From Candidatus Microgenomates bacterium (GTDB taxonomy: Bacteria; Patescibacteriota; Microgenomatia; 2-02-FULL-39-11), in the NCBI GenBank assembly GCA_022866885.1, contig JALHWS010000056.1, positions 1 to 5,762 on the forward strand: a stretch of 5,762 bases of DNA, given 5' to 3'. Shown here one piece after another: positions 1 through 5,762 of this stretch. Below the pieces are notes generated by a model, which saw nothing but the letters and a program-made list of their open reading frames with translations, had not been told where the DNA came from and did not search any database. Within the stretch, counting starts at the first letter, position 1. Each line of letters opens with the position of its first letter. Made by a program: the position numbers and the translations under genes.

Positions 1-908
1 TCCTTATTTTTTTTCTTACTGTCTGCCAAACACAAATCAAGCAGTTTTCCGGTCAGTCTCAAGGCTTTGGCTTCGAGAACGAACGGCCTATCCGGCCGCT
101 GCTGTAAAACTTTCAAAACGTCCTGCGCTTCCAGTGCCGGTCCGACGCCATGTCCGGCCGGTTCAAGAGTCTGGTTGATGTCCACGGTTACTTTCACCTT
201 GAATTTTTTGGCCAAAAACTTGAATTTTTCGGCGATGATTTCGGCGTCTTTGAAATGTTTAATCTTAAGAGTTGTTCCCACCGGCAGGTCCAAAACCAGA
301 TGGGTAGCCCCGGATGCAATTTTTTTAGCCATGATGGAAACAATCACTTTGTCAAAAGACTCAAAAGCGAGCGGTTCTTCAACCTGGATGATGACGTCAT
401 CAGCCGGAGCCAGTCCCAGATGACCGCCCCAGACGATGCAGCCGCCGATTTTTTCTACCATTTGCTGGATCCTTGCCGGGGTGAAAGTGACCGGGGCCAA
501 AACTTCCATCGTGTCGGCCGTGCCGGCCGGGGTGGTGATTGCCCGGGAAGAATTTTTAGGAATTTTAAAACCGGCAGCAGCCACAATCGGCACTAAAATC
601 ATGGTTGTCCGGGTGCCGGCCAGGCCGCCGGTTGAGTGTTTATCAGCCACAATGCCATTGAAATGCAGTTTACTGCCGGTTTCGGCCATGGATTTGGTCA
701 GATAGTAAAGTTCGTTACTGTTAAATCCTTCTTTGAAGCCGGCGGCAACAAAATAAGTTGTCAGTATCGGACCCAACCTTTGGTGTGCCACTTCATCCAT
801 CAGGGAAAAAATCTCCTGGTAATTGAGCTTTTTCCCTAAAAGTTTTTTCTTGATCGCCGCCAGCGCTTGCGGCGAATGGGTAATTTTCGCAGGATCCTTT
901 TTCTCCAT
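1..908 (-). CDS. deoA: AMP phosphorylase / thymidine phosphorylase family, 3' end beyond window
   Basis: 302 residues are visible and the gene continues past the left edge. The family splits nucleosides or nucleotides with phosphate. AMP phosphorylase makes adenine and ribose-1,5-bisphosphate, which an isomerase and form III-type RuBisCO can use further. Seen: helical domain at residues 11-85, phosphate-loop DKHSTGG (89-95), then SSRAITTPAGTADTMEVLAP (120-139), GGCIVWGG (155-162), LAPADD (166-171), SIMAKK (191-196) and GVGPALEA (254-261). The SSRAIT..AGTADTMEV and VWGG..LAPADD blocks are typical of archaeal AMP phosphorylase. True thymidine phosphorylases have LYALRD where this has LAPADD, so the base-binding Arg is replaced by Asp170. 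The start at 908 is the only ATG in frame after an in-frame stop at 927-929. It leaves out the roughly 85-residue N-terminal domain of archaeal enzymes. It lies 21 bases after the sortase stop and has no Shine-Dalgarno sequence. Family is near certain; AMP rather than nucleoside specificity is likely but inferred. Confidence 0.9.
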   Translation of the reverse strand, partial: MEKKDPAKITHSPQALAAIKKKLLGKKLNYQEIFSLMDEVAHQRLGPILTTYFVAAGFKEGFNSNELYYLTKSMAETGSKLHFNGIVADKHSTGGLAGTRTTMILVPIVAAAGFKIPKNSSRAITTPAGTADTMEVLAPVTFTPARIQQMVEKIGGCIVWGGHLGLAPADDVIIQVEEPLAFESFDKVIVSIMAKKIASGATHLVLDLPVGTTLKIKHFKDAEIIAEKFKFLAKKFKVKVTVDINQTLEPAGHGVGPALEAQDVLKVLQQRPDRPFVLEAKALRLTGKLLDLCLADSKKKNK

Positions 909-929
909 AGATACATTGTATATGGATTA

Positions 930-1652
930 TTAAAGATTAGCCAGTTTTCCCTTCACCACCAGCCGTTTGAGGTAGGTGCCCGGTGGGACGCAGGTGATGA
1001 GAGTGATATATGAGTCATCGCTGTTTTGCTCCAAAACGCTCAACGCATCCGGGGTGACGACTTTCATGTCGAATACCCGATAGCGGTAGGTGATACTGTC
1101 TACCGTGGTAAATATTTCGTCACCTTTTTTCAGCTCCTGAAGTTTAGTAAAAATTGTTTTGTAGTCTTTCGGGTTATAAATGAGGGGAATAGTGGAGTGT
1201 CCGAAAATAACCGGATGGCCGGTCTTTCCGGGAAGCGGTCCGGTATAATGGATCAAATTTTTGGTCAGGTCTTCGCCGCCAACTTTCACCTGCGCCTGTT
1301 CGATATTTAATTTGGGGATAGAAAGGGTATAGACGGAATTGGAATTTGTGAGAGGCAGTTTGACGACATTGGCCGCCTTTGGAAACCAGACGCTGGCTTT
1401 GGTGTAATCAGTGGTGGTAAGGCCCAAAATCTGGGACAGTTCCAAACTGACTACCTGTTTAAGATTATCTTCCGGGACCGGTTGGATTAAACTGCCAAAT
1501 TGCGGGGCGTAAATAATTTCAAAAGAGAGGATCGGGTAAAGGACCCAACCAAGAATTACCAAACCACTGAAAATCGCGCCAAAAGAAAACAATCTCCGGA
1601 AATGTTTAGGCGATCGGTGGTGTCTGGTTTTGGTATATGAATACAGGGTCAT
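930..1652 (-). CDS. Membrane-anchored sortase (cysteine transpeptidase)
   Basis: 240 residues. Sortases cut a sorting motif in secreted proteins and join the product to an amine at the cell surface. Seen: a basic N-terminus (residues 9-20, rich in Arg, His and Lys), one membrane helix at about 22-46, a linker, and a C-terminal sortase beta-barrel from about residue 105. The catalytic set is complete: His152 in FGHST, Cys221 in TLITCVPPG and Arg230 in KRLVVKG. The N-in, C-out layout places the catalytic domain outside the membrane. The TC.PPG...RL pattern fits class D/E-like sortases better than housekeeping class A, but I cannot fix the class. The ATG at 1652 lies 21 bases after the upstream stop, behind an A-rich stretch without a Shine-Dalgarno sequence. 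No LPxTG-type substrate with a C-terminal membrane anchor is encoded in the window. It follows a gene for a large surface-exposed membrane protein and probably shares its transcript. Confidence 0.93.
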   Translation of the reverse strand: MTLYSYTKTRHHRSPKHFRRLFSFGAIFSGLVILGWVLYPILSFEIIYAPQFGSLIQPVPEDNLKQVVSLELSQILGLTTTDYTKASVWFPKAANVVKLPLTNSNSVYTLSIPKLNIEQAQVKVGGEDLTKNLIHYTGPLPGKTGHPVIFGHSTIPLIYNPKDYKTIFTKLQELKKGDEIFTTVDSITYRYRVFDMKVVTPDALSVLEQNSDDSYITLITCVPPGTYLKRLVVKGKLANL

Positions 1653-1673
1653 AAGTACACTTTTTTGTTAGTT

Positions 1674-3776
1674 TCAACGCGTGACGATATTGACGGTAAG
1701 GTTTTGATAGTTTAGAGGAGTTTGTTTACTCAAAAAGGGCAAGCTCATCTCCTGGGTCAGGCGGAAACCGGCCACACGGTCAACGGTTTTCAGATAATCT
1801 TCGATCTGCCGGTAATTTTTCCCGGTCAATTTGTCTTTAAGACTGGCCGTATCCATGATGGGGATGAAATAGGCGGTCAGAGTCGCCTTGGCAGTCAGAT
1901 TATTTTTCTTGTCCGTTTTCACTTCGTCTATCCGGATGCCGGTACGGCTCTTATCGGAGGAAAAACCGGCGGGCGGCTGAATCAAACTGTTATTAGCCAA
2001 AGAAAGGAGGTTTTCTTCGGCAAGAGAATAGGCGCTTAGGGAAAGAGTCAGTGAAAGGGAGATGTCTTTGGTTTCACTGCCGGTTTCCGGAGTAAATTTT
2101 TTACTTTTAACCTTCTTTTCGATTGAGGCGTCAAGCATGATTTCACCCGGAGCAAGTTTTTGGGTTAGTTGCTGCCTGATTTTGCCGGTCAGTTCTTCGG
2201 TGAGAAGGTTTTCCAGTTTTTGTTGGTCTTCTTTGGAGACGGCGGAAACTTCCCGGCTGGTGCCGCCGGAAAAATTTTGGCTGTTTTTTGCCATATATGA
2301 TGTTTCCGGAAAATCGGCAAAAGTAAAAAGGCTGCCTGAAGTCAGATTGCTTTCGGGTCCGATTGCTTCAGCGCTGATTTTAACATTGCCTTTTCCGAAA
2401 GAAATGCCTTCACCGGTATCCGAAGCGGAAGCGATTCTTATTTCTTCGTCAAAAAGAAATTTCAAACTGCCGTTTTTGATGACGGTGTCTTTAGGGAAAG
2501 TCTTGGCAGCGAGCGTTTTGTTATAAACAGTTACTTCGCCTTTGGCCCTGTCACCGACTTTTGCTTTGCCGCTGACCGGGACAGTTTTACTGCCGGTGAC
2601 TTCTTCATTTATCTCCTTTACAGCCAGCATATTTTTGCCCGGATCCGCTTCCGTTGATTTGGTGGTGAAGGCAACATCGATTTTCTGGGTAGCCACCTGC
2701 GGATAGACGATGACAGAAAGAGTTGCTTTGGGGTAGAACCAGACCAGGGAAAAAATTGCCGCGATTACTATTACACCTAAAACCAGAAGAGGAACAAGAT
2801 TGGTCAAAAACGACGTCAAAGGAGAAGAGGAAAACGAAAACGAAGGCAGTTTGATTTTGGAAAAAAAACGGGAGATAAAAGATTCCTGTTGAGCAAGGGT
2901 TTCTTCTTTGATAAAGACCGGTTCGGTAGGGTTTGTCAAATTGGCAACTTCCTCGAAAGATCTTTCCGCAATATCCGCATCTTTGACAAAACCGAAGGCA
3001 GGACCGCTTTCCGCTTTTACTTCTTCCTGTTTGCCAAAATCAATTTGTTTCATGAATGAGGTTCCGGCCGCCTGGACCATGGCAGTGACAATGGCAAGCG
3101 GCGGCAGGATCTCGATTTTCGGCATATGTAAAAAAGAGGCATGTTTGTGCCAGGGGAAACGGAGAAGTTCCTCCCTGATTTCTTCAAGCTTTTCCGGTCC
3201 GTCGAAAAGAAGGATCCGGGAAGGGAAAATATCGGATTTAAACTCAGGCAGGACTTTGCCGAAATCATCCAAGATAGCGCTTGTCCGGGGTATAGTGACG
3301 TATTGTTGGTTGTTGCCGACTCGGATTAGAGAAAAAGTGAGGTGTTTCTTCTCCACTGCTACCAAAAGCAAAGTCGGCGGCGCTCCTTCTTCCTTTTCCA
3401 GATAATATGAGATGGCGCTTGGATAATCGATAAAGCCGTGGGGTTTGAGGTTGAGGGTTTTGGCAATTTTTTTCAGTCGGTTCAGATATTCCGCTTTGAC
3501 ATTGTCGCCTTCAAGGTAAATCTGCGGCAGGGCGAAAATGGTTTTTTCAACTAAAAAATCAGGCGGCAATTTTTCTTCGGCGGTAGAGATGGCGATATCG
3601 ATGGCTTCGATTTCGTCGATATCATCGCCAAAGTCGCTTTCACCGGTACCCAATATCGTGATTTCGTCTGCTAAAACTTTACAGGCGGCGGCACGGACGT
3701 GGTATTCTTCAACACCCAGCGTCAGAAAATATTCCTTTGGTTCTTTTTTTGGTAGAATTTGGGTCAGTAAGGACAT
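1674..3776 (-). CDS. PilM/FtsA-like domain fused through one membrane helix to a baseplate-J-like outer domain
   Basis: 700 residues, no assigned function. Residues about 15-245 have the pattern of an actin-like PilM/FtsA fold: strand LTLGVEEYHVRAAA (18-31), an SHS2-like insert (about 79-130), a second phosphate-like strand pair TLLLVAVEKKHLTFSL (135-150) and RILLFDGPEKLEEI (187-200). The Asp-x-Gly residues expected in both phosphate loops are missing, so ATP binding is doubtful. A charged linker (245-310) leads to one membrane helix at about 324-348 (bases 2733-2807). Beyond it, residues 349-700 form a mainly beta region with KGEVTVYNK (412-420), EAIGPESNLTSG (470-481) and a helical stretch at 514-541. 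This resembles CPR proteins annotated as baseplate J-like. There is no signal peptide; the N-terminus should be cytoplasmic and the C-terminal half outside. The start lies 5 bases after the alaS stop. By analogy with PilM-PilN it may link an inner scaffold to a surface structure, but that is inference. Confidence 0.85.
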   Translation of the reverse strand: MSLLTQILPKKEPKEYFLTLGVEEYHVRAAACKVLADEITILGTGESDFGDDIDEIEAIDIAISTAEEKLPPDFLVEKTIFALPQIYLEGDNVKAEYLNRLKKIAKTLNLKPHGFIDYPSAISYYLEKEEGAPPTLLLVAVEKKHLTFSLIRVGNNQQYVTIPRTSAILDDFGKVLPEFKSDIFPSRILLFDGPEKLEEIREELLRFPWHKHASFLHMPKIEILPPLAIVTAMVQAAGTSFMKQIDFGKQEEVKAESGPAFGFVKDADIAERSFEEVANLTNPTEPVFIKEETLAQQESFISRFFSKIKLPSFSFSSSPLTSFLTNLVPLLVLGVIVIAAIFSLVWFYPKATLSVIVYPQVATQKIDVAFTTKSTEADPGKNMLAVKEINEEVTGSKTVPVSGKAKVGDRAKGEVTVYNKTLAAKTFPKDTVIKNGSLKFLFDEEIRIASASDTGEGISFGKGNVKISAEAIGPESNLTSGSLFTFADFPETSYMAKNSQNFSGGTSREVSAVSKEDQQKLENLLTEELTGKIRQQLTQKLAPGEIMLDASIEKKVKSKKFTPETGSETKDISLSLTLSLSAYSLAEENLLSLANNSLIQPPAGFSSDKSRTGIRIDEVKTDKKNNLTAKATLTAYFIPIMDTASLKDKLTGKNYRQIEDYLKTVDRVAGFRLTQEMSLPFLSKQTPLNYQNLTVNIVTR

Positions 3777-3781
3777 TACAG

Positions 3782-5608
3782 TCAGCTCGTGAGGCTTGCA
3801 TAGATCCTTCTGTTTTCTGTTCCGGCCGCCTCCTCTTTTATTATCTTAAAGCTTCCCAGCCGTCCTGTAAAGTCGGCGTGGGGGCCGCCGCAAACTTCTT
3901 TGGAAAAACCTTGGATGGTATAGACTTTCACTTTTTCCGGATAATGGGCTCCGGGGACGGTTGAAGCGCCTGATTTTATGGCCTCGTTAAGAGTCATAAT
4001 CTCCATGGTGACCGGCAGGTTCTCTTTAATTTTTTGGTTGACCAGCGCTTCCACTTTTTGGAGTTTCTCCGGCGTCAGTTTTTGCGGATAAGAAAAATCA
4101 AAGCGAAGTCGCTCGGCGGTGATATGGCTGCCTTTTTGCCGGACGGCATAGTTTAAAATATTTTTCAAAGCCTGTTGCAGGAGGTGAGTGGCGGTATGGA
4201 GGGCGGTGGTTTTTTCCGAGTGATCCGCAAGGCCGCCTTTGAAGACCCCTTTGGCGGTTGTTCTGGATAATTCCTGGTGTTTGCGAAACTCCGCTTCGAA
4301 CTGTTGGCGGTCAATTTGTTGGCCTTTTTGGGCAAATAATTCTGCCGTAATTTCCAAGGGAAAGCCGAAGGTTTGGTATAAATCAAAAGCAATTTTTCCA
4401 CTGATTTGGGAAATTTTCTGGACTTCTTTCAAACCCTTATCAAGACTTTTGGTGAATTTCAGAAGTTCCGGCCCGATTATCTTTTCGATAGCTTGAGAAT
4501 TGACTTTGTCGAAATAGGTTGTGCCTTTATAAGCATGTAAAACACTTTCCACTATCGGTTGGAATTGCTCCATGTCCGGAGAGGTATTTGTCAGAAAGCG
4601 CAGTTTGACAGTAGCGCGGCGGAGCAGTCGTCGCAGTACATATCCCTGCTGTTTGTTGCCCGGTTCCAGTCCTTCTGCCGCCATGAAAGTGGCCGCTTTC
4701 AGATGATCGGCAATGATCCGGATCGCCGGTTTATTCGACTCGTTGCTATATTCTTTACCGGTGACTTTTTCGATGGTAGCGATAATTTCGGAAAATAAAT
4801 CGGTTTGGAAAATATCGGGATTGTCATTAGTGGCCGCCGCCATTCTTTCCAGCCCGCCGCCGAAATCGACATTTTTTTGCGGCAGTTCTTTAAGCATTCC
4901 ATCTGGCATTTTCTGGTACTGCATGAAGACAGAATTAGCAATTTCCATGAACCGTCCACCACCACAGTTGGGGTGGCATTTTTCTTTGGCATAAATTGAG
5001 CGTTCGTGAAGGTGTAACTTTTCACCAAAGTCAAAAAAAACTTCACTGTCCGGCCCGCCCGGCTCACCGGGAGGCATTTTCTCCGGCTCTCCTGATCTAC
5101 TCCACCAGTTTTTTTGGGCCGGGTAGGCAAAAATCCGCTCTCCTTCCAAAGCTCTGATACCGGCACCGGCAAAGATTTCTTTCCAGATTTCGATTGATAC
5201 GGTGTCCTTCGGGACAGACGGATTGCCTTCAAAAACCGTCACGTAAAGCCTTTTGGGATCAAGTTTGAGTTCTTCGGTTAAAAATTTAAAATTCCACGGC
5301 AGCTGTTCTTTTTTGAAATAATCGCCGAGCGACCAGTTGCCGAGCATCTCAAAAAAAGTGGTGTGACTATTGTCTCCGACCTCTTCGATATCTTGTGATC
5401 GAAAGCATTTTTGACTATCGACCAGACGAGTTCCAAGGGGGTGTTTTTCACCTAAAAGATTGGTGATAAGAGGTTGCATCCCTGAACTGGTAAAAAGTGA
5501 TGATGGGTCGTTTTCTGGAATGAGAGAAGCAGAAGGGATCTCCTGGTGATTTCTGGGAGAGGCAGTGAAAAAAGAAATAAATTTTTTCCGAATTTCGTTT
5601 GCAATCAT
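3782..5608 (-). CDS. alaS: Alanyl-tRNA synthetase, short form lacking C-Ala domain
   Basis: 608 residues; attaches alanine to tRNA(Ala) in the cytoplasm and should remove wrongly attached Ser or Gly. Aminoacylation domain: LFTSSGMQPL (38-47), class II motif 2 with Arg70 and TTFFEMLGNWSLGDYF (83-98), GGPDSEVFFD (184-193), Asn225 in EIANSVFMQY and Asp248 in VDFGGGLER. tRNA-binding helices follow, with GYVLRRLLRRA (322-332). The editing core has a full zinc set: HTATH (His471, His475), Gln491, Cys573 and His577 in CGGPH (usually CGGTH). The protein ends at RRIYASLTS, straight after the editing core. It is 268 residues shorter than the 876-residue E. coli enzyme: C-Ala (about 175 residues) is absent, and so is about 105 residues before HTATH, mainly the GGQ-containing beta-barrel. 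The reading frame is intact, so this is a compact form and not decay. The N-terminus aligns with family starts, supporting ATG 5608. There is no Shine-Dalgarno sequence. It is the first gene of the likely operon. Confidence 0.97.
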   Translation of the reverse strand: MIANEIRKKFISFFTASPRNHQEIPSASLIPENDPSSLFTSSGMQPLITNLLGEKHPLGTRLVDSQKCFRSQDIEEVGDNSHTTFFEMLGNWSLGDYFKKEQLPWNFKFLTEELKLDPKRLYVTVFEGNPSVPKDTVSIEIWKEIFAGAGIRALEGERIFAYPAQKNWWSRSGEPEKMPPGEPGGPDSEVFFDFGEKLHLHERSIYAKEKCHPNCGGGRFMEIANSVFMQYQKMPDGMLKELPQKNVDFGGGLERMAAATNDNPDIFQTDLFSEIIATIEKVTGKEYSNESNKPAIRIIADHLKAATFMAAEGLEPGNKQQGYVLRRLLRRATVKLRFLTNTSPDMEQFQPIVESVLHAYKGTTYFDKVNSQAIEKIIGPELLKFTKSLDKGLKEVQKISQISGKIAFDLYQTFGFPLEITAELFAQKGQQIDRQQFEAEFRKHQELSRTTAKGVFKGGLADHSEKTTALHTATHLLQQALKNILNYAVRQKGSHITAERLRFDFSYPQKLTPEKLQKVEALVNQKIKENLPVTMEIMTLNEAIKSGASTVPGAHYPEKVKVYTIQGFSKEVCGGPHADFTGRLGSFKIIKEEAAGTENRRIYASLTS

Positions 5609-5623
5609 AATAAACTTTGGCTT

Positions 5624-5652
5624 ATCTTATTATATAGTAGGTTGCGTGTCAA
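5624..5652 (-). promoter_or_regulatory. Candidate sigma-70-type promoter for alaS operon
   Basis: On the minus strand a perfect -35 box TTGACA (5652-5647) is followed after 17 bases by TAAGAT (5629-5624), a 4/6 match to the -10 box. A perfect TATAAT also occurs at 5634-5629, but only 12 bases from TTGACA, so it would have to work with a different or no -35 box. Either choice puts transcription start about 9-14 bases before the alaS ATG, a very short leader with no room for a T-box or other riboswitch. This is a sequence match only; AT-rich DNA gives such matches by chance. Confidence 0.45.
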
Positions 5653-5654
5653 AG

Positions 5655-5671
5655 TGTTTATATTTTAAACA
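5655..5671. repeat. 17-base palindrome, possible operator between divergent genes
   Basis: TGTTTA (5655-5660) and TAAACA (5666-5671) are perfect 6-base inverted arms around a 5-base centre, TATTT. The right arm ends one base before the plus-strand ATG at 5673. The left arm begins two bases beyond the alaS -35 box on the far side from alaS. The element contains TATATT (5659-5664), a 5/6 match to a plus-strand -10 box without a good -35 partner. Arms are too short and AT-rich for a terminator and there is no following T run. It could be an operator for the right-hand gene, or chance in AT-rich spacer DNA. Confidence 0.3.
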
Positions 5672-5672
5672 A

Positions 5673-5762
5673 ATGGATGATTATAAAGCATTGTATCTTT
5701 CAGGGCGAAAGAAATTTGTCATCAAACAAAAAGGGTACAATGTCTTTCCGGGAGAGGTTGAA
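5673..5762 (+). CDS. ANL-superfamily C-terminal subdomain protein, 5' end only
   Basis: 30 residues are visible before the window ends. The run LYLSGRKKFVIKQKGYNVFP followed by GEVE matches the hinge and start of the C-terminal subdomain of acyl-CoA synthetases and other adenylate-forming ligases. That subdomain usually begins as YL.GRKK..I..GGYNVYP.EVE. In complete enzymes this motif lies some 400 residues in. Here it starts about nine residues after the ATG, and an in-frame stop at 5547-5549 rules out a large upstream domain in this frame. The gene therefore encodes a free-standing C-terminal subdomain, a protein in which this subdomain comes first, or a remnant of a broken ligase. A GTG at 5646 is an alternative start adding nine residues. 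There is no Shine-Dalgarno sequence. The gene diverges from alaS across 64 bases. Similarity is clear but the gene's extent and function cannot be judged from this end. Confidence 0.6.
   Translation, partial: MDDYKALYLSGRKKFVIKQKGYNVFPGEVE

Noticed and set aside
7..14. Run of eight A residues on the coding strand of the phosphorylase, possible slippage or frameshift site
   Set aside because: The frame stays open through it to the window edge and the preceding helix motif LTGKLLDL is as expected; nothing shows a shift.
67..839. Overlapping plus-strand ORFs at the left end
   Set aside because: The minus strand encodes a continuous phosphorylase with many family motifs, so these are its shadows.
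915..920. TACAAT on the minus strand just before the phosphorylase ATG as an internal promoter
   Set aside because: No -35-like hexamer at 16-18 bases; a lone 5/6 match in AT-rich spacer is weak.
2079..2093. TPETG as a sortase cleavage signal in the 700-residue protein
   Set aside because: It is internal, about 134 residues from the C-terminus, with no following membrane helix or basic tail; kept only as a question in the findings.
2062..2526. Plus-strand ORF of 154 codons
   Set aside because: It lies wholly antisense to the baseplate-J-like region of the 700-residue gene, shows no recognisable domain, and its composition is that of a reverse-strand shadow.
2908..3405. Plus-strand ORF of 165 codons
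   Set aside because: Antisense to the PilM-like half of the same gene; Ser/Lys-rich low-information sequence with no family resemblance.
4699..5232. Second minus-strand ORF of 177 codons inside alaS
   Set aside because: It overlaps conserved AlaRS motifs in another frame and has no domain of its own.
5609..5672. T-box or other riboswitch upstream of alaS
   Set aside because: The divergent spacer is only 64 bases and the likely transcript leader about 9-14 bases, too short for such an element.

Overview
The window reads as a fragment of a Patescibacteria (CPR) genome, most likely in or near Microgenomates. This placement is inferred from gene content; no marker RNA is present. The clues are an alanyl-tRNA synthetase of only 608 residues, a surface protein joining a PilM/FtsA-like cytoplasmic domain to a baseplate-J-like outer domain, a small membrane-anchored sortase, an archaeal-type AMP phosphorylase, and start codons without Shine-Dalgarno sequences.

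Layout. Four genes lie head to tail on the minus strand and fill positions 1-5608. In transcription order they are alaS (5608-3782), the PilM-like/baseplate-J-like membrane protein (3776-1674), a sortase (1652-930) and an AMP phosphorylase (908 to the left edge, incomplete). Gaps between them are 5, 21 and 21 bases and no terminator is visible, so they probably form one operon. The phosphorylase gene is open to the window edge and its product is clear only by translating the minus strand from 908. On the right, a 64-base divergent intergenic region (5609-5672) holds a candidate alaS promoter and a 17-base palindrome. A plus-strand gene begins at 5673 and runs off the right edge; its first 30 residues match the start of the C-terminal subdomain of ANL (acyl/aryl-AMP ligase) enzymes.

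How the genes work together. The two middle genes suggest cell-surface work: a single-pass protein with a large outer domain, followed by a sortase that would cleave or anchor surface proteins. The flanking genes are metabolic: AlaRS charges tRNA(Ala), and AMP phosphorylase would turn AMP and phosphate into adenine and ribose-1,5-bisphosphate. No pathway linking the four is evident, and the operon may simply reflect compact genome packing. No tRNA, rRNA, CRISPR array, insertion sequence or clear terminator was seen. There is no gene-free stretch longer than 64 bases.
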